The notes beneath the pieces are model-generated. The model did not search any database and was not told where the DNA came from. It saw only the letters and a program-made list of their open reading frames with translations. From assembly GCA_013375355.1 (NCBI GenBank), contig JABXJV010000257.1, positions 1-23,565 of the forward strand: a DNA stretch of 23,565 nucleotides. The letters run 5' to 3'. This stretch comes from Candidatus Helarchaeota archaeon. Lineage in GTDB: Archaea; Asgardarchaeota; Lokiarchaeia; Helarchaeales; JABXJV01. The position numbers and the translations under genes are program-made. Of the stretch, positions 12,538 through 20,843 are shown in pieces; positions within the stretch are counted from its first letter, which is position 1, and each line of letters begins with the position of its first letter.

Positions 12538-15072
12538 ATGGTAATACTCATGGTTTCTAAACGTCTATATCTTGCGGTAGAGGGTGACGATGAAACAGAC
12601 AAAAATACTGTTGTGATTACTAAAAAAAATGCAGACAAAATTGGTGCAAAGGAAGGAGATGAAGTCATTTATGAAGATGTCCCAGGTCAAATATACGGGA
12701 AAGCTCGAGTTACAATATCCGATAGTATCTCACATGATACCGTATTAATAAATGAGGAACTTAATAATGTATGGGGAGAAAAAATACAATGGTTTGGAAC
12801 TGTTGAAATTAGATTATCAACAGAGGCACCTGCAGAAAGACCCGAACCATTTGTTCCAGAAATACTTCCAGAAATTCCCAAAGTGCTTCCAGAAGAAATT
12901 CCTCCTGAAGAACCTCAAATAACTGAGCCCGAAATTCCTCAAACTATATCTGAAGAAACACACGTCCCAGAAACTCCGGAAGGTGTTGATTTAGATAATT
13001 TGTTGGATGATTTAATTGACAAAGGTCTTTCTGGAGAAATTACCCCACCTAAACAAATTCCAGAAGTCGAGCCAACAACTCCCGTAGTTCAACCGGAAAT
13101 TAGTGAAACACCTCTTGACTCATCAGATTTATCAAAAGTTATAACTGCTCGTACGTATGTTGAAACTCCGCCCAAACCAACACAACCCGTTGTACTACCT
13201 GAAGTTCAACCAACCCCACCTGTTACACAACCTGAATACCAACCAGCACCGCCTATACAACCCCAAGTTCAACCAACCCCGCCTATTACACAGCCAGAAT
13301 ATAAACCAGCACCGCCTATACAACCCGAAGTTCATTATACCCCACCTATTACACAGCCAGAATATAAACCAGCACCGCAATTAACTCAACCTATAGTGAA
13401 ACCACCTCCTACTGTTACACAGCCGCAAACTATTCCTTCAACACCTACATCATACCCTTCATCATATGAAGCAGTTCCGAGCTATCCAGCAGCTGTTCCT
13501 GAAGTAATTTTTAAAAAGGTAGAAAGACCTCCTGAAGAAGATTGTTTAAGATTAAAGATTGAACTTCAATACGATTTGGGGGGTAAAATACTGTTAAATC
13601 CAAAGAATTATGATTTTTTTGGATTAGATCCATTTAAACCAGTCCCAATTCTTTTTGAAGATCCTATCACAGGAGCACAAGGGTCTGCATATGCCGAAAT
13701 TGCTGAGGTTCCAGATAATACCGTAAGAATGGAACCTGAAACTTATGAAACATCTGACATTCAATCGTTAGATGTTATTCTTTTCTCTTCAGCACCACGA
13801 GAACCCCCTATAGTGAAAGTAGATCACTTAAATTTGACAGTGAAGATTACTTCTAAGGGAATCGGCTCCAAAGTCGCAATAAGTAAGAGAAACAGCTTAT
13901 CATTAGAGATTGAAGAAAATGAAATTGTTACATTTGAAGATGAATTAATAGGTGCTTGGGGCGCAGGTTATGTGGTTGTAGATGAAGATTTATCTCACGA
14001 TATTATTGAGATTGAAGATGAAATATTCGAAGCGACTGGGATTGGTTCCCATGAAGTGGTTGTAAGACGAAATGATAAAGCAGTTATTCCACTTCAAAGT
14101 TTGGAATTAGGAATTAGCCCAATCTCTGGCGAGGATATGTGGAATACCATTACTATGGTTAGAAATAATCAAGATAAGATGAAAGCTTGGTTAAGTCAAT
14201 TTTTAATATTTAAAGGATTGAAACTTGGTTGGAGAGAAGCTAATGCTGCAATTAATATATTAAATACAGTGCCTGAATTAAAAGGTGAAGTATTAGCTGC
14301 TCCGAAAATGACTTCAAGTTTGAATTTAAAAGCTGAAGGTTTGATTACTTTCAATGCAATATTAGTGTTAGATATCTCTGCTTCAATGTTAGCTCCTGAT
14401 ATGCCATGTCTGAATGTAGCTCCGGCTATTGAAGGAATTAAAGCTGCAATGGATAATGAAATAGTCAGAAAATTTTTGGCTCAATTCCGTGAAGGAAGGA
14501 ATATGGCAAGAAGATTAGGAGCCGCATTCGCAGCTCTGCTGTTTCTTGCCGAAAAAGTTGGAAGAGGATTTGGAGAGAAAGTTTCTGTTATACGATTTGC
14601 TGATGGTGCTGAAATTCTTGATTTTGACGGCCCATTTTTCGACTCTGCTTCTGGCAAACACGGTATTCTAGAGCAAGCCGCAATTGAAATTGTAGAGAAG
14701 ATTGGTAGATATAAAGGTCTAGCTACAAACATGGGTGAAGCTATGTTAAAGGCGAGGGAAGTTTTAGATGTTTATGAGTCAATCGAGAAAGATAAGCCTT
14801 GCATGTTAGTTCTACTAACCGATGGCTACCCTACCGATGAAAGCAGATTTATACAGGTAATAAACCAATTTTTCGTAGGAAATCCTAATGTAGTAACATA
14901 TATTGTAGGTATTGGGAATACAAATGTTAAATTAATGAATGATATGGCAGTACGTTGTGGTGGTGAATTCTTCCAACCTAAAGATATGGGCGAATTACTT
15001 GTTTGGTACTCAAAAAGAGCCAGAGATTTAGTGGTTAAATTAAAAGGCGGTCGTAAATACCTTAATATCTAA
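12538..15072 (+). CDS. vWA protein with three double-psi-barrel-like domains and a Pro-rich linker
   Basis: An 844-aa protein with an unusual architecture. Residues 8-94 resemble a double-psi beta-barrel of the CDC48-N type (VVITKKNADKIGAKEGDEVI, then a strand pair and a second half). Residues 98-330 form a Pro/Gln/Glu-rich linker with a 21-aa tandem repeat. Residues 335-418 and 428-512 are two more barrel-like copies (KVAISKRNSLSLEIEENEIV, then DIIEIEDEIFEATG). Residues 600-830 are a von Willebrand A domain with an intact metal site: D612-x-S614-x-S616, T730 and D762-G. No signal peptide or TM segment is seen, so it is probably cytoplasmic. vWA domains bind partner proteins through the metal and are often paired with AAA ATPases; none is here. 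A second in-frame ATG at 12550 is equally possible. It is followed by three same-strand genes and may be their scaffold. Confidence 0.78.
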   Translation: MVILMVSKRLYLAVEGDDETDKNTVVITKKNADKIGAKEGDEVIYEDVPGQIYGKARVTISDSISHDTVLINEELNNVWGEKIQWFGTVEIRLSTEAPAERPEPFVPEILPEIPKVLPEEIPPEEPQITEPEIPQTISEETHVPETPEGVDLDNLLDDLIDKGLSGEITPPKQIPEVEPTTPVVQPEISETPLDSSDLSKVITARTYVETPPKPTQPVVLPEVQPTPPVTQPEYQPAPPIQPQVQPTPPITQPEYKPAPPIQPEVHYTPPITQPEYKPAPQLTQPIVKPPPTVTQPQTIPSTPTSYPSSYEAVPSYPAAVPEVIFKKVERPPEEDCLRLKIELQYDLGGKILLNPKNYDFFGLDPFKPVPILFEDPITGAQGSAYAEIAEVPDNTVRMEPETYETSDIQSLDVILFSSAPREPPIVKVDHLNLTVKITSKGIGSKVAISKRNSLSLEIEENEIVTFEDELIGAWGAGYVVVDEDLSHDIIEIEDEIFEATGIGSHEVVVRRNDKAVIPLQSLELGISPISGEDMWNTITMVRNNQDKMKAWLSQFLIFKGLKLGWREANAAINILNTVPELKGEVLAAPKMTSSLNLKAEGLITFNAILVLDISASMLAPDMPCLNVAPAIEGIKAAMDNEIVRKFLAQFREGRNMARRLGAAFAALLFLAEKVGRGFGEKVSVIRFADGAEILDFDGPFFDSASGKHGILEQAAIEIVEKIGRYKGLATNMGEAMLKAREVLDVYESIEKDKPCMLVLLTDGYPTDESRFIQVINQFFVGNPNVVTYIVGIGNTNVKLMNDMAVRCGGEFFQPKDMGELLVWYSKRARDLVVKLKGGRKYLNI
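13225..13380 (+). repeat. 63-bp tandem repeat coding the Pro-rich linker
   Basis: Two full 63-base units (13225-13287 and 13288-13350) and a partial third (to 13380) encode TQPEYxPAPPIQPxVxxTPPI. A partial related unit precedes them from about 13195. The units are nearly identical in DNA, especially the stretch coding TQPEYKPAP, which indicates recent duplication by slippage or unequal exchange. Repeat number may vary between strains. Confidence 0.8.
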
Positions 15073-15102
15073 AATATATTTATTTTTATTTTGATTAAAT
15101 TC
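15073..15102 (+). terminator. T-rich tract after the vWA gene
   Basis: The stop codon is followed by AAAATATATTTATTTTTATTTTG on the plus strand, an archaeal-type T-tract that could end or attenuate transcription before the next gene 83 bases downstream. No hairpin is evident. Confidence 0.3.
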
Positions 15103-15155
15103 ATTCAAAATCTTTTTTTATGAAGTATTATTTGTAAATCTATACGGTTGATTTA

Positions 15156-16376
15156 ATGCCAAAAAATATTGTGCCCGCTGGATCCGTGAATTTTAAAGAA
15201 TTTCCAGAAAAAATTTTATTACAGGGTAAAAAATATCCAATCCAAATACTATTAAAGAATGAAAGCGAGAACAAAGACACTCCTGTAGATTATTATTTAA
15301 AGTACCGTATAAATGGTTTTAAAATCTTAGAACTTCCCAGTAATTTAAAATCAGAGGTCTGGTTTTCAATGCCATATGGTCTAGAATATCCGTTTAATAT
15401 AACTTTCGAGCCAACAATTGAAGGTCCTCTGCAGTTGGAATTAAGTCTGTATGGAAAAAAAGTAACTTTTTCTAAAATTGAAAAAACTAGAAAAATAGAA
15501 GTTGAAGTAGAAAAAAAATTCGGACCAGAGACAAGTAAAGTTCCTGTTTTATTGTTAAATGATATTCGATGTAAAGTTTGTAAGAATTTTAAAGAGACTA
15601 TATGTATAGTAACATCCACGCCTGTTGAACCTACTTTTAAGTGCGAAAAGTTTCTTTTAATTGATGGAATGAAATTAGAATCTGAATTTCCTATAATTAA
15701 AAAAGTAATTGAAGTTCGTGAAGAAAAATATCTTGAGGAGAAAATAGATACCGAAGAAATATTAATTGATTCGAAAGCGATATACATGGAAGCAATTAAT
15801 GCAGGACAATCAACCAATTTGGAAAATTTTATGACTCTCGGAGATGTTAGTAGTAATATTGAACAAATTAAAGCCTCTACAATTATCTTTTATTTTCCTT
15901 CAGTAATTCGTTCAGAATATCAAAATCTATTAAGAACAATTAATAAAAATATGTTTGAAACAACAGGAGAATCATTTTTTTATTTAAATTATCCACTTAC
16001 TCAAAATTTAAGTGAATCTGAATTTAATTCAATAAAGGAGGGGATAAACAAATTTTTACCCAGAATTAAACATTTAGACTCAAAATTAATATTCAATTTA
16101 GATTTCATTCCCAAATCAGAAAAACCAACAATTATTTTAGGAAATGATAAAGACGAAAAAGCCCAAGAAATTTATTATATTTTGTTAAATGAGTTAGATA
16201 ATGTAAAATATGATATAATTCTAGATTCGAATATTTTTAATGGTGGATTATTGTTTGAAAAATTAAATGAGATATGTTCTAAAGAAGATGTTGATATTAT
16301 TAATTTGGTATTGTCAGACCATTTCAGAGAAGATTATTCACTTTTTATGGATTTATTAAATGTATTTTCCAAATAA
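15156..16376 (+). CDS. Unknown 406-aa protein with a four-cysteine site
   Basis: I do not recognise a family. The N-terminal part (about 1-120) is rich in alternating hydrophobic strands and resembles an immunoglobulin-like or other beta-sandwich domain (LLQGKKYPIQILLKNESE, then PFNITFEPTIEGPLQLELSL). A central segment holds C139-x2-C142-x7-C150-x12-C163, a likely zinc or iron site. The C-terminal half (about 210-406) looks alpha/beta, with strands such as STIIFYFP, KLIFNLDFIP and KPTIILGND and helices between, perhaps a Rossmann-like domain. There is no signal peptide or membrane segment. The start ATG is preceded by GGTTGA at 15144-15149. It ends 13 bases before the GCS2-like ligase gene, so the two are surely co-transcribed and it may present or regulate the ligase's substrate. 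Confidence 0.6.
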   Translation: MPKNIVPAGSVNFKEFPEKILLQGKKYPIQILLKNESENKDTPVDYYLKYRINGFKILELPSNLKSEVWFSMPYGLEYPFNITFEPTIEGPLQLELSLYGKKVTFSKIEKTRKIEVEVEKKFGPETSKVPVLLLNDIRCKVCKNFKETICIVTSTPVEPTFKCEKFLLIDGMKLESEFPIIKKVIEVREEKYLEEKIDTEEILIDSKAIYMEAINAGQSTNLENFMTLGDVSSNIEQIKASTIIFYFPSVIRSEYQNLLRTINKNMFETTGESFFYLNYPLTQNLSESEFNSIKEGINKFLPRIKHLDSKLIFNLDFIPKSEKPTIILGNDKDEKAQEIYYILLNELDNVKYDIILDSNIFNGGLLFEKLNEICSKEDVDIINLVLSDHFREDYSLFMDLLNVFSK

Positions 16377-16389
16377 ATGAGGTTGAATT

Positions 16390-17892
16390 ATGCCAAAGAA
16401 AAAAGAAAAACCCACATGGAGCTTTAATGAAAAAAATCCACTTGGATTGCCATTCTCCCATGGTATGGAATGTGAAATTGCCTTATTAACTGCTGATGGA
16501 GGTTTACCCGCAGGTAGTGAAATGATTCATGTTTTTAAAAGAATTGTAGAGGATTCATTAAATGAACTCATTGGTATACTTCAGAGTGATTATTGTCCTA
16601 AAATGATTAAAGATAAATTGGTGGGAATGCCTCAACTTGCTTTTAATGAGGAAAAAGGAGATGTAATTGTCCAAGGATATAAAATAGGTGGAGATATCGT
16701 TAATATTGAAATTTTTGGTAGGGATGGCAACGTTGCAGCAATTACTTATATTTTAGAACTTGTAACACCTCCCGCTACCCATTTAGATGAACTGATTTGG
16801 TGGTTACAAACCCTCTTTACTATAGCACAGCAAGTAACTGTCCCACAAAACCTTTATTTATGCTCAACCGGTTTGCCACCTCTAATTAAGGAATATATGA
16901 GAGGTTTAACGTATTCCGACCATCATCATATGGGTGGTTTTAAAGATGAATATGAAAAAAAACGAATTTACAATATATTTAGGGCATTTGTCCCTCATAT
17001 TATTGCACTCACTGCAAATTCTCCTTTAATTAAAGGTGCGCCTACAGATATAATAAAAACTATTGGAAAAGACCCAATGCATTTAAGATATGCCGCACCG
17101 GGATGTGTTAGAAGTATTAGATTAATGAATAATGTTTCCATGTTAAGTAGAAATGATCCTAAGGTCTATATTCCACATCTACCACCCAATGCAGATGCTA
17201 ATTATTTTTTAAGTGTCATTCAAAAAGCCTCAATAGCAGATGCGAAATTTCAAGATATTTTTCCCTTTAGTGAGTGGAAAACCGTTGAATTTCGGATTTC
17301 TGATGCGCCATTATCAATTTCAAAGAGAATTGGAATTGTTTTATTATTACAAGCTTTGGCTTTAAAAGCTCGCGAATTGAGTGAAATCCCTGATGTTGGT
17401 TCGTATTCAATAGTAGCCAATCGGCATGAGTCGATATTGCGTGGGCTGTATTCGCCTTTTAAATCAGAATATATCCCAGATATCAGTTCCGTAAATCGGG
17501 AATTTGGAGATGCTTATTTGGGTAATAAGAATAAACCTCATACTTATATGTTTCAAGCTATTCAAAAAATGTTAGAATGGCTATTTGAACCTTTAAAAAA
17601 GATGAAAATTTATGATAAAAAATTAAATAAGGACTTTGATGGTATTTCCCCGTTTATTTCACCTTTAGTATTGTCTGTTTTTGGTGATGTTGATATTGCT
17701 CAAGCTCCTTTTGGAGAATGTGAATTTCAATTACTTTTATATAATCATTATCAACATAAAAATCCCCAATCTCCAACAGGCCCAATGGTATTAAGAGATC
17801 TAATTAAAGCTACATTTCGCAGCAAAGATCCGTATTATACACCGATTGGAGGAGTAGTTCCACAAAAATCTCTCAAATGGATTAAACTATAA
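16390..17892 (+). CDS. GCS2-type carboxylate-amine ligase (glutamate-cysteine ligase-like)
   Basis: A 500-aa member of the glutamate-cysteine ligase GCS2 / COG2170 group, which uses ATP to join a carboxylate to an amine through an acyl phosphate. Expected blocks are in order: GMECE (25-29; family G.E.E metal-binding glutamates), LELVTPP (122-128), STGLPPL (159-165), HHHMGGF (178-184; family H.HVG), ALTANSPLIKG (206-216; family ALSASSP) and VEFRISDAP (299-307; family .E.R..D.P). All main catalytic positions look intact. The protein is longer than YbdK-type enzymes (about 370 aa), with a longer C-terminal region. Substrates are unknown: glutathione-type synthesis is not implied, and ligation to a peptide or protein carboxylate is possible. 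Start ATG follows GAGGTTG. It lies between the four-cysteine protein (13-base gap) and the amidohydrolase (30-base gap). Confidence 0.8.
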   Translation: MPKKKEKPTWSFNEKNPLGLPFSHGMECEIALLTADGGLPAGSEMIHVFKRIVEDSLNELIGILQSDYCPKMIKDKLVGMPQLAFNEEKGDVIVQGYKIGGDIVNIEIFGRDGNVAAITYILELVTPPATHLDELIWWLQTLFTIAQQVTVPQNLYLCSTGLPPLIKEYMRGLTYSDHHHMGGFKDEYEKKRIYNIFRAFVPHIIALTANSPLIKGAPTDIIKTIGKDPMHLRYAAPGCVRSIRLMNNVSMLSRNDPKVYIPHLPPNADANYFLSVIQKASIADAKFQDIFPFSEWKTVEFRISDAPLSISKRIGIVLLLQALALKARELSEIPDVGSYSIVANRHESILRGLYSPFKSEYIPDISSVNREFGDAYLGNKNKPHTYMFQAIQKMLEWLFEPLKKMKIYDKKLNKDFDGISPFISPLVLSVFGDVDIAQAPFGECEFQLLLYNHYQHKNPQSPTGPMVLRDLIKATFRSKDPYYTPIGGVVPQKSLKWIKL

Positions 17893-17907
17893 AGAATTGA
17901 AATTGAA

Positions 17908-17913
17908 TAGGAG
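17908..17913 (+). promoter_or_regulatory. Ribosome binding site deciding the amidohydrolase start
   Basis: TAGGAG stands nine bases before GTG 17923, supporting that GTG over the in-frame ATG at 17938. Confidence 0.6.
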
Positions 17914-17922
17914 TTAGTTAAA

Positions 17923-19446
17923 GTGATAATCCTTGAAATGCTAAAAGAAAACACTACCGATATCCAACAAATAAAATTTATTGTAATCGATGGTCACAGT
18001 CATCTGGGAAAAGATGTAGATGGTCAACAAAATATGAATCCACTAGCTCCTGGGGGTACTTTTGATTTTTATGCGAAAGTAAATACCAAATTGAAGAGTC
18101 TTGCTGGGGATAAAGAGCTCACTTATGAGTTAAATTATGAGGGTCAAAATTACATTTTCAATTTTAAATTCGTCCCTTACAATTTTACTTACTTAATATA
18201 TGATAAGATTTCTGAGCTTTGTAAATGTGGTGTACATAAGGATTTAATTAGTAAATTTGTTAATAGTTGGATTATAGATCAAGGTGTTGTTTTTCCTTTT
18301 CAAGATGTATTTAGACAAAGAAAATCAGAAGCAGAATATAGAGCCTCTAATTTAAATATATCTCGAGTCACAGCAAGTTTTCCAAACTCTCTTAGATTAA
18401 TTGGTTACGCTAGAGTAACACCTTCACAAAGAGAAATAGCCGTAAATGAAGTGAAATTTGCCGTTGAAAAATTAGGGCTTAGAGGTTTAAAATTACACCC
18501 AAGGTCTGATGGATGGTTAGATAAAATAACAGAACAATTTGTCATTAATGTTTTATCTGAAGCCGCAAGACATTCCATACCAGTATTATTCGATACAAGA
18601 GGAAAAAAATCTATTTTAGATATCTATGATGTAACAAAAAAGACGAGAGCATTTTTACAAAAATCTAATCCTAATTTAGTTAAACATATAAAAGTTATTA
18701 TCGGACACTGTGCTGCTGGAAACATTGGAGATGAAGAAGTTTATGCAGCTATCGCGGATGATAATACAATTGGAGAAATTTCAATGATGCACGGACTTGC
18801 TTGTAATCAATTTTATATCGGTTTTAAAAAATGGTATAATCAAACTCATAAGAATAAAAGAGTTTGGTCTGAAAATTTAATATATGGAAGTGATTATCCA
18901 TATTTTTTTGAAAAACATGCAGCTGATAATATTTCTTTTCTAATTTCAAAAGAATTTTTTGAGAAAGGTGGAAAATTAACAGATACGGCTAACATATTGG
19001 GAATAAATATGATAAGATTATTGCCTGAATATTCACTTCCCCATAAACAAGAACATGATATTAAACCACAATCCGCTTACATTCAAAATGATCAAAATAC
19101 TCCATCAACTGATATTATTGCTGAAGCTATTGCAGCTCTTATAGAATATAAAGTAATTAATCCTACAAAACTTATCTACATGTTTAATCAGAATTTTTAT
19201 AATATAAATGAAGAGATTTTGATTGATTGTGTTTCGGTAAAAAACCCTAATATTCAAAGTAAGATATTGGCAATGGATATTTTTAATAATGCAAAAATTA
19301 TGAAAATATTTAAAAAAGATGATGAATTTAAACCATTTGGGGGGTATAAATTCTTTTCACCTAAAGATAGACTTTTTCTACATTCAGATATTATTTTAAA
19401 AAACCCGATTCATGCCTTTAATCACTTCAAAACTTCATATACGTAA
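17923..19446 (+). CDS. Amidohydrolase (amidohydrolase-2 family metal-dependent hydrolase)
   Basis: A 507-aa TIM-barrel hydrolase. Metal and active-site blocks: DGHSHLG with H25 and H27, RGLKLHPR with K190, IGHCAAG with H262, and YGSDYPY with D324. The barrel strand that usually ends in a metal-binding His (PVLIHTG in relatives) reads IPVLFDTRGK, so Asp224 replaces that His; either the metal centre is mononuclear or ligand use is changed. An insertion of about 100 residues after the first motif and about 150 residues after the last (from about 350) have no recognised match. The family cleaves C-N bonds or decarboxylates. Being the last gene of the run with an amide-forming ligase, it may remove what the ligase adds; that is inference. 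Confidence 0.78.
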   Translation: MIILEMLKENTTDIQQIKFIVIDGHSHLGKDVDGQQNMNPLAPGGTFDFYAKVNTKLKSLAGDKELTYELNYEGQNYIFNFKFVPYNFTYLIYDKISELCKCGVHKDLISKFVNSWIIDQGVVFPFQDVFRQRKSEAEYRASNLNISRVTASFPNSLRLIGYARVTPSQREIAVNEVKFAVEKLGLRGLKLHPRSDGWLDKITEQFVINVLSEAARHSIPVLFDTRGKKSILDIYDVTKKTRAFLQKSNPNLVKHIKVIIGHCAAGNIGDEEVYAAIADDNTIGEISMMHGLACNQFYIGFKKWYNQTHKNKRVWSENLIYGSDYPYFFEKHAADNISFLISKEFFEKGGKLTDTANILGINMIRLLPEYSLPHKQEHDIKPQSAYIQNDQNTPSTDIIAEAIAALIEYKVINPTKLIYMFNQNFYNINEEILIDCVSVKNPNIQSKILAMDIFNNAKIMKIFKKDDEFKPFGGYKFFSPKDRLFLHSDIILKNPIHAFNHFKTSYT

Positions 19447-19461
19447 TCTAACATTTACTCC

Positions 19462-19494
19462 CCTAACTAGTCCTTAAAAAAAAAGACAGTTAGG
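19462..19494 (+). terminator. Hairpin after the amidohydrolase gene
   Basis: CCTAACT (19462-19468) pairs with AGTTAGG (19488-19494), and GTC (19470-19472) with GAC (19485-19487), leaving one bulged A and a loop of CTTAAAAAAAAA. It begins 15 bases after the stop codon, so it could mark the 3' end of the vWA-ligase-hydrolase transcript. No T-run follows, so the terminator reading is tentative. The rest of the gap to 19618 shows nothing firm. Confidence 0.4.
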
Positions 19495-19618
19495 CATTAT
19501 CTTATATGGTCCGAACTTATAATTATTTAAACTGTATTAATTATCCCTTTTTTTCATCGTTACGTTTCTTAAATTCCCTGGACTTCTGGCCAAAACAGAT
19601 CTAAAAGATGAGATGATA

Positions 19619-20071
19619 TTATGTCCTCTTTTTTTTATTACCTCTTCTAAACTCCCATAAATCCATTTCTGATTTACAGTTAGGACACCTAGCTTTAATT
19701 TTCAACCATTCTAGAAATTCTTCTCTATGAAATTTTTCCCCACAATAAGGACAAATTACCAATATATCATCTAATTTTATTAATTTTGAACAAATTTTAC
19801 ATCTTTCTATCTCGTAACCGCATTTCTTGCAAATTTTTAAGTTCCTTACAGAACTTTCACACACCGGACAAACATCTTGTGGTAGATCTTTAGAAATAGT
19901 AGTAACTTTTCCAGAATGATCTTTATCCAATTCGGACCGACTAACTAAGTCTCCGATAGTCCGAACTGGTTTCTCACGGTTTTTATATTGAACCCAAATA
20001 TAAATTATAAAAAATAATCCCATAATTGCCGCAAATGCTATAAACATCCAAATTATTGGATCAATAACCAT
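19619..20071 (-). CDS. Membrane-anchored zinc protein with RING-like finger
   Basis: A 150-aa protein. Residues 5-28 are one hydrophobic TM helix at the N-terminus, followed by a basic linker, so the zinc part most likely faces the cytoplasm. C68-x2-C71 and C81-x2-C84 form a zinc ribbon. A second module follows: C91-x2-C94, C107-x2-C110, H115 and C129-x2-C132, with FHREEFLEWL before ARCPNC, closely following the RING-H2 pattern (H..C...WL....CP.C). One expected RING ligand, the Cys three positions after the His, is Glu118, while C110 may substitute. Asgard archaea carry ubiquitin systems with small RING proteins, so an E3-like or adaptor role is possible; a plain double zinc-ribbon is the alternative. 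It is a single gene, divergent from the GTPase pair. Confidence 0.68.
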   Translation of the reverse strand: MVIDPIIWMFIAFAAIMGLFFIIYIWVQYKNREKPVRTIGDLVSRSELDKDHSGKVTTISKDLPQDVCPVCESSVRNLKICKKCGYEIERCKICSKLIKLDDILVICPYCGEKFHREEFLEWLKIKARCPNCKSEMDLWEFRRGNKKKRT

Positions 20072-20237
20072 GTTTTTTCATAACCTTATATTTTAATTGC
20101 CGAACATTCATTTCTATATCATAATAAAGTTTTGAATATTTAATCTTTCTTGATGCGGAATTTCTAAATTAGGAATGAACTTTAATACTAATATTCGGTA
20201 CTATTTCAAGTAATCTGGAAAGATGTAAAATGGAATA

Positions 20238-20246
20238 TTTTATAAT
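20238..20246 (+). promoter_or_regulatory. Candidate TATA box for the GTPase/longin pair
   Basis: TTTATAATA stands about 37 bases before the TTG at 20280, giving a predicted start near 20268. The rest of the 208-base divergent gap (20072-20279) shows no other clear feature. Confidence 0.32.
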
Positions 20247-20279
20247 ATTAAATAAATCTTAAATTCGGGGTTTTAATAT

Positions 20280-20834
20280 TTGTCAGAAATTATTGAAAAA
20301 AAGGTTATATTAGTCGGGATAGACAACGCAGGAAAAACAACTATACTTAACACAATGAAAAAAGAGCAAGACTCTGCCGTTTACGATTTAAAACCGACTA
20401 AAGGCGTAAATATAGAGGAATTTAAAACCATTGAAGCATTTAGTACTAAAGAAACTTCTGTTATCGTATGGGATTTTGGTGGTCAAATACAATATCGAAT
20501 GCAATATCTCCAAGAAGCAGAAAAATATTTTGTTGAAATAGATAGGGTTATTTATGTAATTGACATTCAAGATAAAAACCGATTTGAAGAAACCTTTGAT
20601 TATTTAATGGAAATTTTAAAATTGATAAGAGGATTCAATAAGGACGAATCTAAGATTGATGTAATGGTTTTTTTACACAAACTAGACCCACGACTCGTTA
20701 ATGATCCACAATATAAGGAAAGAAGTAAATATTTACAGGAGAAAATAAAAAATATATTCAAATTATACAAATTCAAATTAACGGTTTTCGAAACAAGCAT
20801 ATTTACTGTATTTCAAAAAATCGAAGTTATTTGA
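20280..20834 (+). CDS. Arf/Rag-like small GTPase
   Basis: A 184-aa Ras-superfamily GTPase acting as a nucleotide-dependent switch. Motifs: G1 GIDNAGKT (13-20), G2 T40 in KPTKGVN, G3 WDFGGQ (64-69), G4 HKLD (133-136) and G5 ETSI (171-174). The P-loop and WDFGGQ are Arf-like, but HKLD in place of NKxD and TSI at G5 are hallmarks of eukaryotic Rag/Gtr GTPases. The protein stops ten residues after G5, so the last helix is short and the roadblock domain that follows in Rag/Gtr is absent; instead a longin-like protein is encoded 9 bases downstream. There is no lipidation motif or N-terminal amphipathic helix. TTG is the start, with GGGG about ten bases upstream and the first strand placed as expected. 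Confidence 0.85.
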   Translation: MSEIIEKKVILVGIDNAGKTTILNTMKKEQDSAVYDLKPTKGVNIEEFKTIEAFSTKETSVIVWDFGGQIQYRMQYLQEAEKYFVEIDRVIYVIDIQDKNRFEETFDYLMEILKLIRGFNKDESKIDVMVFLHKLDPRLVNDPQYKERSKYLQEKIKNIFKLYKFKLTVFETSIFTVFQKIEVI

Positions 20835-20843
20835 GGGTTGTAA

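Noticed and set aside
13157..13384. Out-of-frame reading with His/Asn/Gln-rich repeats, and a Trp/Cys-rich one on the other strand
   Set aside because: Both are shadows of the 63-base repeat coding the Pro-rich linker of the vWA protein; no start signals and no family match.
15293..15817. 174-aa open frame on the minus strand
   Set aside because: It lies wholly inside the four-cysteine protein gene, whose frame has a ribosome site and fits the operon; the antisense product has low-complexity composition typical of a shadow.
19541..19618. Extra C-terminal coding tail after the RING-like gene stop (in-frame GQKSREFKKRNDEKKG)
   Set aside because: The segment is Lys/Arg-rich like the gene's real tail, but two in-frame stops (19619-19621 and 19601-19603) separate it and no start is present; at most an eroded extension.
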